Origin: Hexactinellida sp. DTS-2022
Taxonomy: Eukaryota; Porifera; Hexactinellida
Reading direction: 5' to 3'
Length of the DNA: 64,000 bases
NCBI GenBank assembly: GCA_028753945.1
Contig: JAPNXP010000009.1
Coordinates: 4,588,001 to 4,652,000, forward strand
Every line of letters starts with the position of its first letter. Position 1 is the stretch's first letter. The notes below the pieces were generated by a model. It saw nothing but the letters and a program-made list of their open reading frames with translations. It was not told where the DNA came from and did no database searches. Below, in pieces: positions 21,421 through 32,461 of this stretch. The position numbers and the translations under genes were made by a program.

Positions 21421-24080
21421 GTGAGCGACACACGTCATCTTGAAACTTTATTAGATGAAATTGCATTTAATTCTGATAGTTTTGAAACGTCTCTTGTCTG
21501 TACTTCTAATGATTCTCATATTGCATTTGCTGGAATTCATATACAACAAGTTATCTATAATATCAGTGATAAAAAGTCAGATGAAGAGTTCCGCAATTCT
21601 CCGGAAAGTCAGAACTTCAATTTATTCATTGCCAACTTCAAAACAGTCTAATTCCGAAAAACAGGCGACGTTAAAATATATTAACACAATCCCTCAAAAC
21701 ACATCTAATTTCACCTTCTTGTTATAAATATCTCCTGAGTATGTCTTGCTATCTCTTCCTCACTTCAATACTTTAGAAAAATTGTATTCTTCTTTTGGAC
21801 TTGATAATGATTTTTCACATTTCTTAGACAACTACGCAATATTTTCTCCACAGCAAAAGCATGTAATCATTCAGATGGATGAAATACATGTGAAGTCCGA
21901 CATTTCTTACAAAGGAGGTAAGATACTTGATTCCAATCTTGTTGCCGATGACCCTACGGAAACTGTTTTTACTATTATGGTGTCCAGTTTGTGTAAGAAA
22001 TGGTCATGTGTTATCCGTTCACTTCCATGTGCTTCTGTCTCAGCTGAGAAGTTGTTTGACACGATTAAATCTTGTATTTGTGATGTTGAGGATTGTGGCC
22101 TACAGGGCCGTGTCACTAATACAAACTGACCAGGTCAAACCTGGGCAGAATTTTTCCAGACCAGGTTCTGACCAGGTTCTCACTAACTTGCTGAGTTTCA
22201 AAACAATTATTAAGAAATATTTAAAGTTTAAACTAGTATAATTTTCTATCCTAAACTCAAATAAAGGAAACCATGATGATATTAATTAATAAGTTAATAA
22301 ACCCGTAGTTGCCATTGGGGTCAAAGGTATGAATCGAAAAATCCCATTTTCACTTTCATTTTCAATTAGAAGTGAATTAACTTTTAGTTTCACTTCAACA
22401 TTCCTGGGCAGCTACGAGTTAAGAGTTTAAGAAGTTAATAATATTTAAAAAAATTAACAATGGGTAGCAATCATGCTTACTCTAGTTAGGTTTCACCTGG
22501 GCAGGTATCAATAGGCTCGCACGGCCCTGGGCCTATTTGTCCAAATTATTTCTACTGACAATTATCCTCTTAATGTGAAACTCTTCTAATGTTTTCCCCT
22601 ACTGGTAAACTGGAGACGCGATTACCACATCCTTGTGGTATAGACAGGAGTCTGTTTCTTACTTTTGACTTCGTGCATATTTTAAAAACTATTCGTAATA
22701 ATTGGCTGAATCAGCAATCTGATGGTAAACTCTTTTCTTATCCTGATTTAGATTGCATCTCCATTGATCGATCCACCAATCCTTTGAAAGTTTGTCATGC
22801 TTCTTTTCGTGATATTCGAATGCTATATATGTCAGAGAGGGATAGCTTTGCAAAACTAGCTCCACGTTTGACCCTGAAGTATTGTTATCCATCTAGCCTC
22901 GAACGTCAAAATGTTAAACTTGTTTTAAAGGTAGTTCATGAATCCACTATTGCAGCTCTGGGTATACAAAATGAACAACGCAGCCCAGCATTCAAATCCC
23001 ATACCTCAGAATTTGTTCAGATTCTATTATTTCTTTGGAAAATCTTTAATTTTAATATGCCATATCAACATGTTCGTTTAAATGATTCTTTATCTCGTCC
23101 TTTGATTTCTAATGATGACCGCTTTATTTTTCTACGCGCATTGTTTACTGGTTAGATACTTGGCAGCCATTGCCTGAGAAAGGAGGAAAATTGAGCAAGC
23201 AGACATTTACAAGCTTGAGACATGCTTGTCTAGCTAGTATTAGCTCAAATTACAAACTTCTTAACTGAAAACTGCGGCTATTCATTTCTCTTAACATCAT
23301 TCCGGCAGACAGATCCACTCGAACACCATTTCGGTTTATATCGTATGATGTCAGGTTCCAACTATCACGTTTATTATCTTCAGATCTTTGAATCGGAGCG
23401 TCGTCTTAAAGTTTCCAGCATCTTAAACTTGTTTTCCAGTCAGACTGTCTCTAGCACATCTTCTTTACAAGAGTTCATAGAATAATTCTCTTCTGTGGAC
23501 AGCGTAGAATCTCACTGCGAGATTGATTTAGAGCCATTTTTGATCGCAATATCAGACCTATCTATCATTGAGTGTAGTATCCAGGTCCTCCAGTCCTTAG
23601 CATTTATTACGGGCTTTTCAACACACCAATACTTGAAGCGTAGCAAGTCATGTAATATATGGCGAGATTTCTTAACTATTGATAAAGATCTTATAACGAT
23701 CTATCTATATCTCAATTTAAGCTTTTAGACCTCTCTGATCGCGGGTCCTTGAAATACCCTTCTGAGATCGTATTAGAATCTATTGTTATCGTTTGGAAGA
23801 TTTTTATTATCATAAAGAATAATAATGAACTGATGGCGAAGTTATTGGAGGGACCATCTAGGAAAATTCCTGCCGAGCTCTCAACTAATTCTGTTTTGGA
23901 TTGTAATATCTGTGATTAATGGAATAATAGCTGTTTGTTCTGTTCAATTGATGGCTGACACATCCTTAAGAAACTTGTATTTGTAGTTGTTAACTGTTTT
24001 CTAGCAAATATAGTTACAAATTATAACTCAATGGTTATTTCTAAGGGTATGGACGAACGATAACTGAAAAATTTAGTAAG
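21421..24080 (+). pseudogene. P-B transposase, catalytic part
   Basis: Several plus-strand frames in family order. 21421-21651: DTRHLETLLDEIAF. 21746-22102: HVIIQMDEIHVKSDISYKGG (catalytic Asp) up to DVEDCGL, where a hAT MITE interrupts. 22530-23155: STDNYPL, then LTFDFVHILKTIRNNWLNQ and a long helical region to NDSLSRPLISNDDRF. About 23290-23365: TDPLEHHFGLYRMMSGS. 23495-23728: DLSIIECSIQVLQSLAFITG. 23725-24080: LSDRGSLKYPSEIVLES and a final NYNS motif. Frameshifts and stops are spread throughout. P-B is clearly diverged from P-A and P-C. Confidence 0.88.
22103..22529. mobile_element. hAT-like MITE in P-B (427 bp)
   Basis: Ends CAGGGCCGTG and CACGGCCCTG are perfect 10-bp inverted repeats. 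The P-B codons for CGL are repeated on both sides (GTGGCCTA left, a degraded GGCCTA right), as expected from an 8-bp duplication. Confidence 0.8.
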
Positions 24081-24225
24081 TAATATTGATATAATTTTGA
24101 TATTGGTCTGTTCGTATAGTATTTCTCTCGCTGTATTGTCTTTATGGGGGATATTGTAAGATTTCATCTGGAGGACTGGCTTAATATCTGGAGGACATGC
24201 TTAATTTCTGGAGGACAGGATTGTT
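24081..24225. other. P-B 3-prime region
   Basis: Non-coding. Contains three tandem copies of TCTGGAGGAC at 24170-24217. Confidence 0.45.
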
Positions 24226-24920
24226 CATAGGCGGCGCAAGCACTGCGAACACTTCGAGCATGCTCCCACCTATATTTTATCAGAAAATTTGGCCTAACTA
24301 TTTTGAGGGCATCAACTGCATTTATAACATCTGTGATCATAATATTCAGATATTCTATTTGAGTTAAATAGATACGTACACTACGCTTAATAGAGCAACT
24401 AGTTAATCGGATCAACCTGACTAATCGGGTCACTTGGCTAGAAATAGAAACATGTAAAGAGTGTTGAATTACTCCTTTTAATCGAACCAACAGCTTTATT
24501 CCGCTTAATTGGCTCAAAATGGCCTGAACCCGACTCCCGAATGTGACCCTATCCTTCGGGTGTACTGTAAATTCTGCAATTACTATATTAATAGTCACTA
24601 GTGCAGCTATTATTTGAGCCTATTTTTTGTTTACAAATGATTTTGGCACATTAGAAAGTTTTAAATGAATTTATCGCATAGAAGCGTTACAGGTTTGCGA
24701 ATTTCTAATTGTATTGATCATGAATATATAAGTAATTATTTATCCTTTTTAGAACTCTTACTATGTGTTTCGTGTATTACAAAATCTGTATTACAAAATT
24801 TGAAATATATTGCATTGACTTATTAAAAGAAAATTAATTTAAATTACTAAGTATTTAAAGAAAATTTGGGCCTAAATGAGGAGTGCTCGCACCAACATCG
24901 AAATGCATCCGCCACCACTG
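24226..24920. mobile_element. hAT-like element in P-B (695 bp)
   Basis: Left end CATAGGCGGCGCAAGCAC and right end rich in complementary words (GTGCTCGCACC, CCGCCACCACTG). Duplication GGATTGTT (24218-24225) and GGATTGTA (24921-24928), 7 of 8. The middle (24360-24560) carries TTAATCGG/TTAATTGG words of Tigger style, probably a further nested MITE. Confidence 0.7.
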
Positions 24921-25260
24921 GGATTGTAATTTGGAGGGCTACTTTGATTTTCACTAAAGAACCTTTGGACACTTGCTACTGATTAATACTATATATACGT
25001 ATATATATTCACACATTACCATATCACTTGCATGTATTTTATTGCTGTTAGGAGTCAATATTATATATCCTAGATTTGAATTTCTATATAGATTCTATGC
25101 GAAATGAACGAAACAAAATTATACTGTCTAGAATACGTTATTATACCCTACATTAACCTACTAAAACCATATATCTATATATTTTGTAACAAAATAGTTA
25201 GGTCGACTCCGAGTCCAAAATCCACAAGTTAATGTGAGGCCTTATGTATAGTAGGCTATG

Positions 25261-25410
25261 GTTTAAAGTTAGTTACGTTCTCTCGGTGAAGATCTTTTAT
25301 CCACTCTTGCCGTAATTCAGGGGCTTGGAAGGAAGTATATACACTGGAACATAAGAATCTCTAAATGGTAATAATTATTCGTACAATTCGCTGCAGAACA
25401 CTTGTTCGGT
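25261..25410 (-). pseudogene. P-E transposase, THAP first half
   Basis: Minus strand: KCSAANCTNNYYHLE (first two Cys ligands), then a YFLPSPELRQEWIKDLHREN-type helix and VTNFK, which joins to SIFVCVNHF at 20447 once P-B is removed. The expected start Met is replaced (codons T-K-P-N-K-C). The 5-prime end of P-E and its terminal repeat were not found beyond this point. Confidence 0.8.
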
Positions 25411-25831
25411 TTAGTCAAGCAGCTAGCTATAAAAGAATGGGTCAAATTGGCTAATTCAAAAAACCACGTGCTTCCTCAATCCAGGCAGAATATATCTCCA
25501 ATTAGAGAATTTATCTAAAGTGGAGAAATACACCTTACACTGGCTTGAACAGAAGATCAAATTTACAAACAAGTAACACCGACCATGATGCTAAATATTT
25601 TATACGAAGACGTATCACGCTATATTCATCGGGATACTATAATGACCAATTTTCAGGGATGGAAAGAAATGAGAACTTACCTTACATTTCCTGGGAATCT
25701 TTGACTTCTCTTTCTTTCTTCCATGTTTGACTCAGGCTGAGTGATATAGCTGAGAAAACAATTCATCTTCCGCTCAGTCGAGATAACTGTGCACGTGATA
25801 AATTGAGAATAGTAGTCCGAGGGGAATTCCA
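25411..25831 (+). pseudogene. PGKKDYV-family gene, possible first exon
   Basis: Plus-strand fragments before a clear donor at GGAATTCCAG|GTAAAC (25831/25832). The reverse-strand relative at 33.6 kb has the same PPGEFQ ending before GTCAAC. Coding is broken by stops; the 61-aa frame at 25545-25730 is one remnant. It probably belongs with the exons at 26677-29140. No domain was recognised. Confidence 0.35.
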
Positions 25832-26676
25832 GGTAAACTCAACCAGTCATTTCACCAACTTTCTCGGATTTACCTGTTACTTCGTTAGTTAGTAGACAAT
25901 GGTTTGTCAATTAATTTGTGCAAGTTACAAATAATTCGGTCAATTGGTTCAAAAGCTATGACCTTACAAAATTTTGAAATTTCGTCATTGAATCCGATTT
26001 TTGAAAGGTTTTTCAAACTACCTCCCTAATTCAAACTATTGTATAATGGTGATTTTATTACCTATTTGCAACAAGAACATCCAACTTGATACTTTAAAAG
26101 GCGTATATTCCAATGAGCGTATAATTGATTTGATATAAACTCATATTCCACCTCAAAACTGAAACCGGAAGTGATTTCGGAACTATGACATAGCATTCGG
26201 GGAAATTTTGGGAACTAAATTTTTAAATCTTTATATACTAGCTTTCACTTTATTTTCAGCATGTAGAAAGTTTCTTTTACTTTCCATGTTTTCCCTTAGT
26301 GATATGAACATTTATCAGACATTGACCACTAAATTTCAAAACTGAAAATTAAAATAACTTTAATTTTTGGAATTTGTTTATATATTTCGGTGCATTTTCT
26401 GTTCAATCGAAGTATTTCCAGTCCAATCTCTATTTTAACTCAGTGTTAAATAATTATACAAATGTTATCTTTCAAATTATGATAAATCATGTTTAAACTA
26501 ACCTCAATTTACCTTAGTTTCAGTTGGTTGCTTTTGAATTTATTAAATTGCTTTATTGATAAATGGTACTAATTGCTTCTATTATAAATATAAACAGTAA
26601 ACTGATTTTTGAAAACATTTCTCAACTATTATATTTCGTGAGTAATTGAACTATTTGATTATTGATGTCATTACAG
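25832..26676 (+). other. Probable GT-AG intron (845 bp)
   Basis: Starts GTAAAC and ends TCATTACAG, directly before the coding frame SCSIGKVNESACHI. Its sequence at 25832-26290 has an inverted relative at 32220-33620, so intron and exons were duplicated together. Confidence 0.5.
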
Positions 26677-28104
26677 TCTTGTTCAATCGGAAAAGTTAAT
26701 GAGTCTGCTTGTCACATAACAGTGCATACACATGGAAAAATTGGAATTTTATCTATTGTTGAAATTGCTCATGAAAACATTGAGTTATTAGTGTGGAGAA
26801 CAGGAATTCGAAAAAATTGCTTGAAAACAGTTTGTCTTCATCACCTAAACAAGATTTAGACAAGTTCACTACACTAAATCCATTTTGTTGTGATCCATTT
26901 GGACATCATGCTGAGAAGAAAAATTACAAAGGTAGTCAATTAATATCCAATCTGAGTTTGACAAAATTTATACATATATAATTTCTAGGAACTGTAATAC
27001 AAACTAAAGTAAGGCATTAGAATTTAGATCTATTGTCCTTCGATGTTTCAATTGTCCCTGGATGTAAGTTGTGTTCGCGCTGTTGTTCTTTTCTTTCTGA
27101 TATATTAAACGGAACGAAAGACTATAATGCAATCAGACATCTTTACAACACCAATTCCCCTTCAGAAGGCAAGATTTTATCTACCGTGACAAGTACAGAA
27201 TCCAAAGTTTAGACCTGGCTGTAACTCAGGTATGTTACTTATTCAGTAGTCTGGAATTGATTTTGGTAAACTAAATCTTTCGAATGAACCTTAATTAAGT
27301 AAATTACCTATTAATCCTAAGAATGTTAGAAGATATCATTGACGTCTCCCAAAAGCTCTAGAGATTTCGCCAATCAAAACACATGCCTCGCATATTAGAT
27401 ATAGGCAAATAAAGATTAATGAAAAATTCGCAAAATTGACATAAAAATTCGAGGTTGTTCTTATTCAATTCTTTTTAAGAAAAAATTTATGGATTTAAAT
27501 TTACTGAGCATTATAGCTGGCAAACATAGACGAACATGAAGAATGCTTAAGCGTGACCATTCCAACAAGCATTGCATTAACAGTCCAACATTAGTCTGAA
27601 CAATTTGATTTATTAATGGACTCAATTTGAATGAAAATCACATGTGCAGATAATCGAAGGCAACAGCAGCTTCTTACCTTAGTCCCTCAGTCCTGCTCCC
27701 GTCAAACAATCACTTTTTCGGAATAAGTAATTATCTAGTTCGTGTGTCACGTGAATTATTCAAAAGATCTGGCATTCTTGGAGATGTTGATTGTAAAAAA
27801 GGTAGACTTATTTAAATCAATCGATGGTACTTAATATTAACAAAGGAGTATATGCAATTTTTTTCTAAAATAGGGAAAAAGTTAACTGAAGAAACAATCA
27901 GAGCTGTTGCGCCTTTTTATCAAGACGATGAATTTACACGCCAGATGCCTGGAAAGAAAGATTACGTTGGCATTGCACGTAACGTACATGTTCAGAAAAG
28001 ACTAATCCTGTCTAATATAAGAGAATTATTTGTCGAGTTCAAGATAGCGTACCCTAACTTAAAGGTACAAACTGTTGTTACTTTCCTAATAAATTTGCGT
28101 AATA

Positions 28105-28291
28105 CAGTGGAGCCTCCCATAACGGACACTCCAAATAGCGGACAACCTCTAAATAACGGACAACCCTCGTGGCACGGATTTATTTATTTAGCATATGTCT
28201 AATAGAAAAGCAACCTCTGAATAGCGGACAACCTCTAAATAACGGACAACGGTTCCGGTCCCAAGGTGTCCGTTGTTCAAAGGCTCTACTG
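28105..28291. mobile_element. Tigger-type MITE, copy 2 (187 bp)
   Basis: TA on both sides, begins CAGTGGAGCCTCCC, ends AGGCTCTACTG. Over 90 percent identical by eye to the copy at 13888-14073. Confidence 0.88.
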
Positions 28292-28448
28292 TATTTTAAA
28301 GCATATATATAACTTTCATTAGATTTCATTTTCGAAGTTTTGTGAACTACGCCCAAAGTGGTGCGTACTTGCAGATTCACATGGTACACACTCCGTGTGT
28401 GTTTGTTCCATTTACCAAAACGCCATCCTTCTCGTTGACGCTCTAGAC

Positions 28449-28611
28449 CAGTGTTTTTTTTAAGGCAAATTAGAGGCCCAAAATGGTCTTCTAATTTTTC
28501 TCAATGGGCCTCTAATTTTTAACGTGCTAAGTACTCAATATCATGAAATGTAGAGTGAGGGCCTCTAATTGTTGGTAGGGCCCTCTAAGCAAATCCTTAA
28601 AAAAAACACTG
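28449..28611. mobile_element. hAT-like MITE (163 bp)
   Basis: Inverted ends CAGTGTTTTTTTTAAGG and CCTTAAAAAAAACACTG with an exact 8-bp duplication CTCTAGAC (28441-28448, 28612-28619). The interior repeats GGGCCTCTAATT. Its ends resemble those of the MITE at 58036. Confidence 0.93.
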
Positions 28612-29238
28612 CTCTAGACTACAAAGATCTTATGTCAAAGCTAGTTTGTTCACCTGAATATTCGGAGTGTATGATTCATCGATGTGAAAAATGTCCGGGA
28701 AGCGAGAACCTAGGAAAATAATGGATATTGTGATCTGTGAAAAAGATGAACACGTTTGTGTAAACTATCATTTGATATTTCCTAGAATAGTGACTAAGTA
28801 TATAATTGTCTGTATTTTCTAAATTAATAGGCGTTTATTGAATACAATCAATGGGAAAGCACTGATAAATACACCTTAGAGACATATTCAACCACCTTAA
28901 AACAATACAAAGAAATTCTAATTAATTCAATTAACTAAATTAACATCTCACTCATTTATTTCTCGAGCTGAAACTTCGTATTTAAAAATGCGAAAAGATG
29001 CCCTTGATGACTATTCAGCAATTGTTTTGGTTGATTTTGCGGAGAATTACTCTTTTGTTGTGCAAGACGAAGTCCAAGGATTTCATTGGAATAACCTGCA
29101 AGCGACTTAACAACCAATCGTATTCTACTATCGAGAAAATGGTAAGTAGCATATGAGTAGTAAGTAGTACAATGTGTGATTTGGATATACTTATTTAGTA
29201 AATCACTTTGTATTATATCCGATGATACAGAGCATGAT

Positions 29239-29445
29239 GGGAAAGCGGAATAAGATCGAAACCTGAATTTGGAATAATATCGAAACTGATGTTGGAATAA
29301 GATCGAAAGCTGAAGTTGGAATAAGATCGAAAGGATGTTATGTAGGAATAAGTTCGAAAACCTCGTAAGTTGGAATAAGATCGAAAATATTCTTGAAGTT
29401 GGAATAAGATCGAAAGCATGTTATGTTTGAATAAGATCGAGATGT
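29239..29445 (+). repeat. MULE-2 left terminal array
   Basis: Eight degenerate units around TTGGAATAAGATCGAAA with spacers of 5-20 bp. Confidence 0.9.
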
Positions 29446-29615
29446 CAATTCTTGATTTGTTTGCGTTTGTAATGTTTCTATAGAAGTGAAATTTTAATTT
29501 TATTATTCTTTGGCACTTGGATTTGCAATATGTTTATTATTGAAACATGAACCGGTAGAATAGGTGGATTACAGTGTTATATAAAATAGATTATGTCTGT
29601 ATTTAGTTAAACGAA

Positions 29616-30938
29616 ATGGAATTCTCTTTGATTGAAGGCAAAAGGAAATGTTCCTGGAATTACATAGCAGAAGGCTATCGCTATACTAAGAATCGCGAAA
29701 ACAATGGCATTATCTATCTTAAATGTACTCTCGCAAAGCAATGTGCTTGTAATAGTTTAGCAAGAGTTGACGCTAGAACTAATCTTTTAGAGGTGACAAG
29801 AGGACACAATCATTCTCAAGCTGAGTACAAATCTGACAGCATAGTTTTAGCAAACAGAATTAAAAGATCTGCTGTGTCTTCGACTGATACTCTAAGAGAA
29901 ATTTTCGATGATGAATGTCGTGGTTCTTCAGCTGGATCTTCTCTGACCTTTAGGAAACTGGAAAGTACTATGTACAAAAGACTGAAGTTAGAGGTACCCA
30001 ATATTCCCTTATCGCCTGAAGAGTTTGTTGAGCAGCTGATAGTTTATTCCTACACCAACACATACAGATTTTCAATTGCAAATGATAATGGTACTGCAGC
30101 AGTATTTGCGACTGAATTAATGCTATCAAAATTGAGGGAATCGGATAGTATTCATTTTGATGCCACCTTCAAAGTTGTCCCGCGACTTTTTTACCAACTT
30201 ATGACCATTTTTATTCCGTTTAAAGGACACACTATACCGGCTATACATATACTTATGACTAGCAAGAATGAACAGCTTTATAAAGCAGTGTTGTTATCCC
30301 TGAAAGATATCCTTCCCAATTTCAACCCATCAACAGCGATGTGTGATTTCGAAAAATCTTCCCGTAATGCATTTAGAAGTGTTTATCCCAGTATCAATCT
30401 AATAGGATGTTGGTTTCATTTTACAAAGGCTATATATGACAAAATTAAGAAATTTGGCCTCTGTAAATTATATAAACTTAACAAAGCATTCAAAAAGTGG
30501 ATCTACCAAATCATGTCACTACCCTTTTTGCCTGAAGAAGAAATTCGCCCAACATACTCAACCCTTTCACTGTCATTATTAGGACTTACTACTGCTAAAT
30601 TGGAACTTGTCACTTCGTTCAAGAAATATTTCGTTAAAACATGGTTAGATGGAAGAAAAAATTCTTCCGTGTTTTATTACGAGTTCAGTACGAATAATGG
30701 TGCAGAGTCCTACCACAAAAATTTGAAGTCCAAAATCAAGACAAATCATCCTAATATATGGAAATTTGTGACTTACTTGGAAAATGTAATGTCAGACTAT
30801 GATTTGGAATACAGGAGGTTAAGTGATGGATTAGAAACTACCAGAATGTCAAACCTCAGATCTCGCTTAAATTCACAACTTCGAACTAATTATAAAACTC
30901 GATTTTTAATGGGACCTATACCACGGTCCAATATCTAA
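29616..30938 (+). CDS. MULE transposase with FLYWCH zinc finger
   Basis: One uninterrupted 440-aa frame. Residues 1-70 form a FLYWCH-type finger (C37, C43, H64, H66; WNYIAEGYRYTKN and RGHNHSQ), expected to bind the terminal repeats. The MULE DDE domain has D182 in HFDATFKVVP, D244 in AMCDFEKSS, the C-x2-H signature in GCWFHF (C265, H268) and E364 in NNGAESYHKNL. The protein would cut out and reinsert the element in the nucleus. The ATG at 29616 follows an in-frame AT-rich leader and is the first that includes the whole finger. No broken motif is visible, so this is the least damaged transposase gene in the first half of the window; activity is not proven. The last 14 codons overlap the next ORF. 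Confidence 0.93.
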   Translation: MEFSLIEGKRKCSWNYIAEGYRYTKNRENNGIIYLKCTLAKQCACNSLARVDARTNLLEVTRGHNHSQAEYKSDSIVLANRIKRSAVSSTDTLREIFDDECRGSSAGSSLTFRKLESTMYKRLKLEVPNIPLSPEEFVEQLIVYSYTNTYRFSIANDNGTAAVFATELMLSKLRESDSIHFDATFKVVPRLFYQLMTIFIPFKGHTIPAIHILMTSKNEQLYKAVLLSLKDILPNFNPSTAMCDFEKSSRNAFRSVYPSINLIGCWFHFTKAIYDKIKKFGLCKLYKLNKAFKKWIYQIMSLPFLPEEEIRPTYSTLSLSLLGLTTAKLELVTSFKKYFVKTWLDGRKNSSVFYYEFSTNNGAESYHKNLKSKIKTNHPNIWKFVTYLENVMSDYDLEYRRLSDGLETTRMSNLRSRLNSQLRTNYKTRFLMGPIPRSNI

Positions 30939-31228
30939 ATTTAATCTCGCTAACAATAGGGGCAGAAAACATAAACGTAGCTTTAATTAGTACCGAGAAT
31001 GAACTACAGTCAGTTACAGAAGAAACACACTCATCGGATGACGAAGAAAGCGTGGAAGCTCGATGTTTTATATGTCTACCGGAGAGAACAGAAAATTTTG
31101 CGTTTCTACATCATAATTTTGCTCATGCTGGATTTTGTGAACAATGTGCAAACGAAATACACCAAGCTAATCGTGAATGTCCTATTTGCCGCGGAAAAAT
31201 CGATGGAGTAATGAAGATCTTCCAATAA
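30896..31228 (+). CDS. RING-finger ORF downstream of MULE transposase
   Basis: An open frame of 110 codons in the -1 frame relative to the transposase, overlapping its end by about 43 bp. The first part is acidic (THSSDDEESVEA). Residues from about 31075 on give CFIC, then HNFAHAGFCEQCANEIH and RECPICRGKID before a VMKIFQ end: a RING-type zinc finger as in ubiquitin E3 ligases, with His in place of one usual Cys. No ATG opens this frame before the finger. It could be made by -1 frameshifting (TTT-TTA at 30903-30908 is a partial slip site), by splicing, or be a decayed separate ORF. A similar RING remnant lies in the element at 44566-46045. Confidence 0.75.
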   Translation, partial: NSIFNGTYTTVQYLNLISLTIGAENINVALISTENELQSVTEETHSSDDEESVEARCFICLPERTENFAFLHHNFAHAGFCEQCANEIHQANRECPICRGKIDGVMKIFQ

Positions 31229-31724
31229 TTATAAGCAGATAAAGATTCATTTTTCTTATTATCCCTACTCTCATTATACCTTTTATCATCAATTGTTGAC
31301 CCTTCATTGACTAAATTTATTTTCAGTCATTTATCATTATATAAAACTTTCTTGTTGAGCTTTAAATAGCCCTCTTTTGTCTATAGTTATTTGAAACTAA
31401 ATTGAAAGAAGTTTTAAATGGCCATGAGTCATAGAAAGGGGTAGTTTGAATTGTCGGAAATTGTTCGAAATGCCAATTCGGAAATTGTTCGAAATGCCAA
31501 AATAGGAAATAGTTCGCGCTACACAGGTGCGAACGCTTCGCGTCCGCACTCGGGCCTTCGTCCCTTGAATAGATAACAACTATGCATTTAAAATAACAAA
31601 TATGTATATTATGATATTAAGAACATCATATTTAAACTCAGCACAATCGATTAACATAGACTACCCATTGGAAGCATGCTTCTATGACATTTTTGAAATC
31701 TGATTCCTTTAATTACCAAAACAA
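31229..31724. other. MULE-2 3-prime non-coding region
   Basis: No gene. A short tandem repeat (AATTGTTCGAAATGCCAA, two to three units) lies at 31455-31520, next to a GC-rich word cluster (GCGAACGCTTCGCGTCCGC). Confidence 0.5.
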
Positions 31725-32182
31725 CGATTTTCGATCTTATTCCAACTTAACATGCTTTCGATCATAGGCGTCGTAAACCGCCCGGGTGCCCGGAAATGTC
31801 CGGGCGGGCCGAAGGGATTGTCCCTATGCTACTAACACTAAACTCCGAGTTTACCCGGAGTTTACCCGGACATTACCCGGAATTTCCGGGCGGCCCGAAG
31901 GATTGACCTTTGCATTTACGACGCCTATGCTTTCGATCTTATTCCAACTTCATTTTCGATCTTATTCCAACTTAACATGCTTTCGATCTTATTCCAACTT
32001 AACATGCTTTCGATCTTATTCCAACTTCATTTTCGATCTTATTCCAACTTAACATGCTTTCGATCTTATTCCAACTTCATTTTCGATCTTATTCCAACTT
32101 CAGAAATATTTTCGATCTTATTCCAACATAAGAGATTTTCGATCTTATTCCAACTTCATTTTCGATCTTATTCAGTCTTCCC
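31725..32182 (-). repeat. MULE-2 right terminal array
   Basis: About ten units of TTTCGATCTTATTCCAACTT type, inverted relative to the left array. Some units are joined by AACATGC or TTCAT spacers. Confidence 0.9.
31763..31929. mobile_element. hAT-like MITE in MULE-2 array (167 bp)
   Basis: Ends CATAGGCGTCGTAAA and TTTACGACGCCTATG are perfect inverted repeats. Exact 8-bp duplication CTTTCGAT (31755-31762, 31930-31937). The interior is GC-rich with CCCGGA words. Confidence 0.92.
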
Positions 32183-32461
32183 ATATCACTAAGGGAATGA
32201 ATACATGGGAAGTAAAAGAAACTTTCTACATTCTGAAAATAAAGTCAAAGCTAGTATATAAAGATTTAAAAATTTAGTTCCCAAAATCTTCCCGAATGCT
32301 ATGTCATCGTTTCCGAAACCACTTCCGGTTTCAGTTTCAGTTTCAGTTTTGAGGTGGAATATGAGTTTATATCAAATCAATTATACGCTCATTGGAATAT
32401 TCGCCTTTTAAAGTATCAAGTTGGATGTTCTTGTTGCAATAGGAAATAAAATCACCATTAT

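Larger units (their letters stand above)
20448..25260 (+). mobile_element. P-type element, copy P-B, inserted in P-E THAP exon
   Basis: Inverted repeats of about 125 bp start CATAGCCTACTATACATAAG at the left and end CTTATGTATAGTAGGCTATG at the right. The flanks ATTTAAG (20441-20447) and GTTTAAA (25261-25267) are explained by a 7-bp duplication ATTTAAA with one change each; removing P-B restores the THAP reading NFKSIFVCVNHF of P-E. It carries two hAT-like insertions (22103-22529, 24226-24920). Confidence 0.93.
26677..29140 (+). pseudogene. PGKKDYV / DFAENY family transposon-type gene, broken
   Basis: Discontinuous plus-strand pieces in an order I recognise from a family of uncharacterised, repeat-associated proteins in many invertebrates. 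26677-26935: KVNESACHITVHTH and then KTVCLHH with CCDPFGHH. 27030-27130: VPGCKLCSRCCSF. 27852-28100: RQMPGKKDYVGIARNVHVQK followed by FVEFKIAYPNLKV. 28830-29140: WESTDKYTLETY, then IVLVDFAENYSFVVQDEVQG, FHWNNLQATL and FYYREN. Cys/His pairs suggest zinc binding at the N-terminus; DFAENY may be part of a nuclease-like core, but the function is not known to me. Stops and two MITEs (28105, 28449) make it a pseudogene. Confidence 0.55.
29239..32182 (+). mobile_element. FLYWCH-MULE with Foldback-like termini (MULE-2)
   Basis: 2.9 kb. The outer ends GGGAAAGCGGAATAAGATCG and CGATCTTATTCAGTCTTCCC are inverted, and each continues as a tandem array of GGAATAAGATCGAAA units (29239-29445) or the complement (31725-32182). 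Between them lie an intact 440-aa MULE transposase and a RING-finger ORF. I saw no clear 8-10 bp duplication at the ends. A 167-bp MITE is inserted in the right array. Confidence 0.85.

Noticed and set aside
30999-31211. 70-aa ORF in this region
   Set aside because: It is in another frame over the RING finger; only the -1 frame gives the Cys/His pattern.
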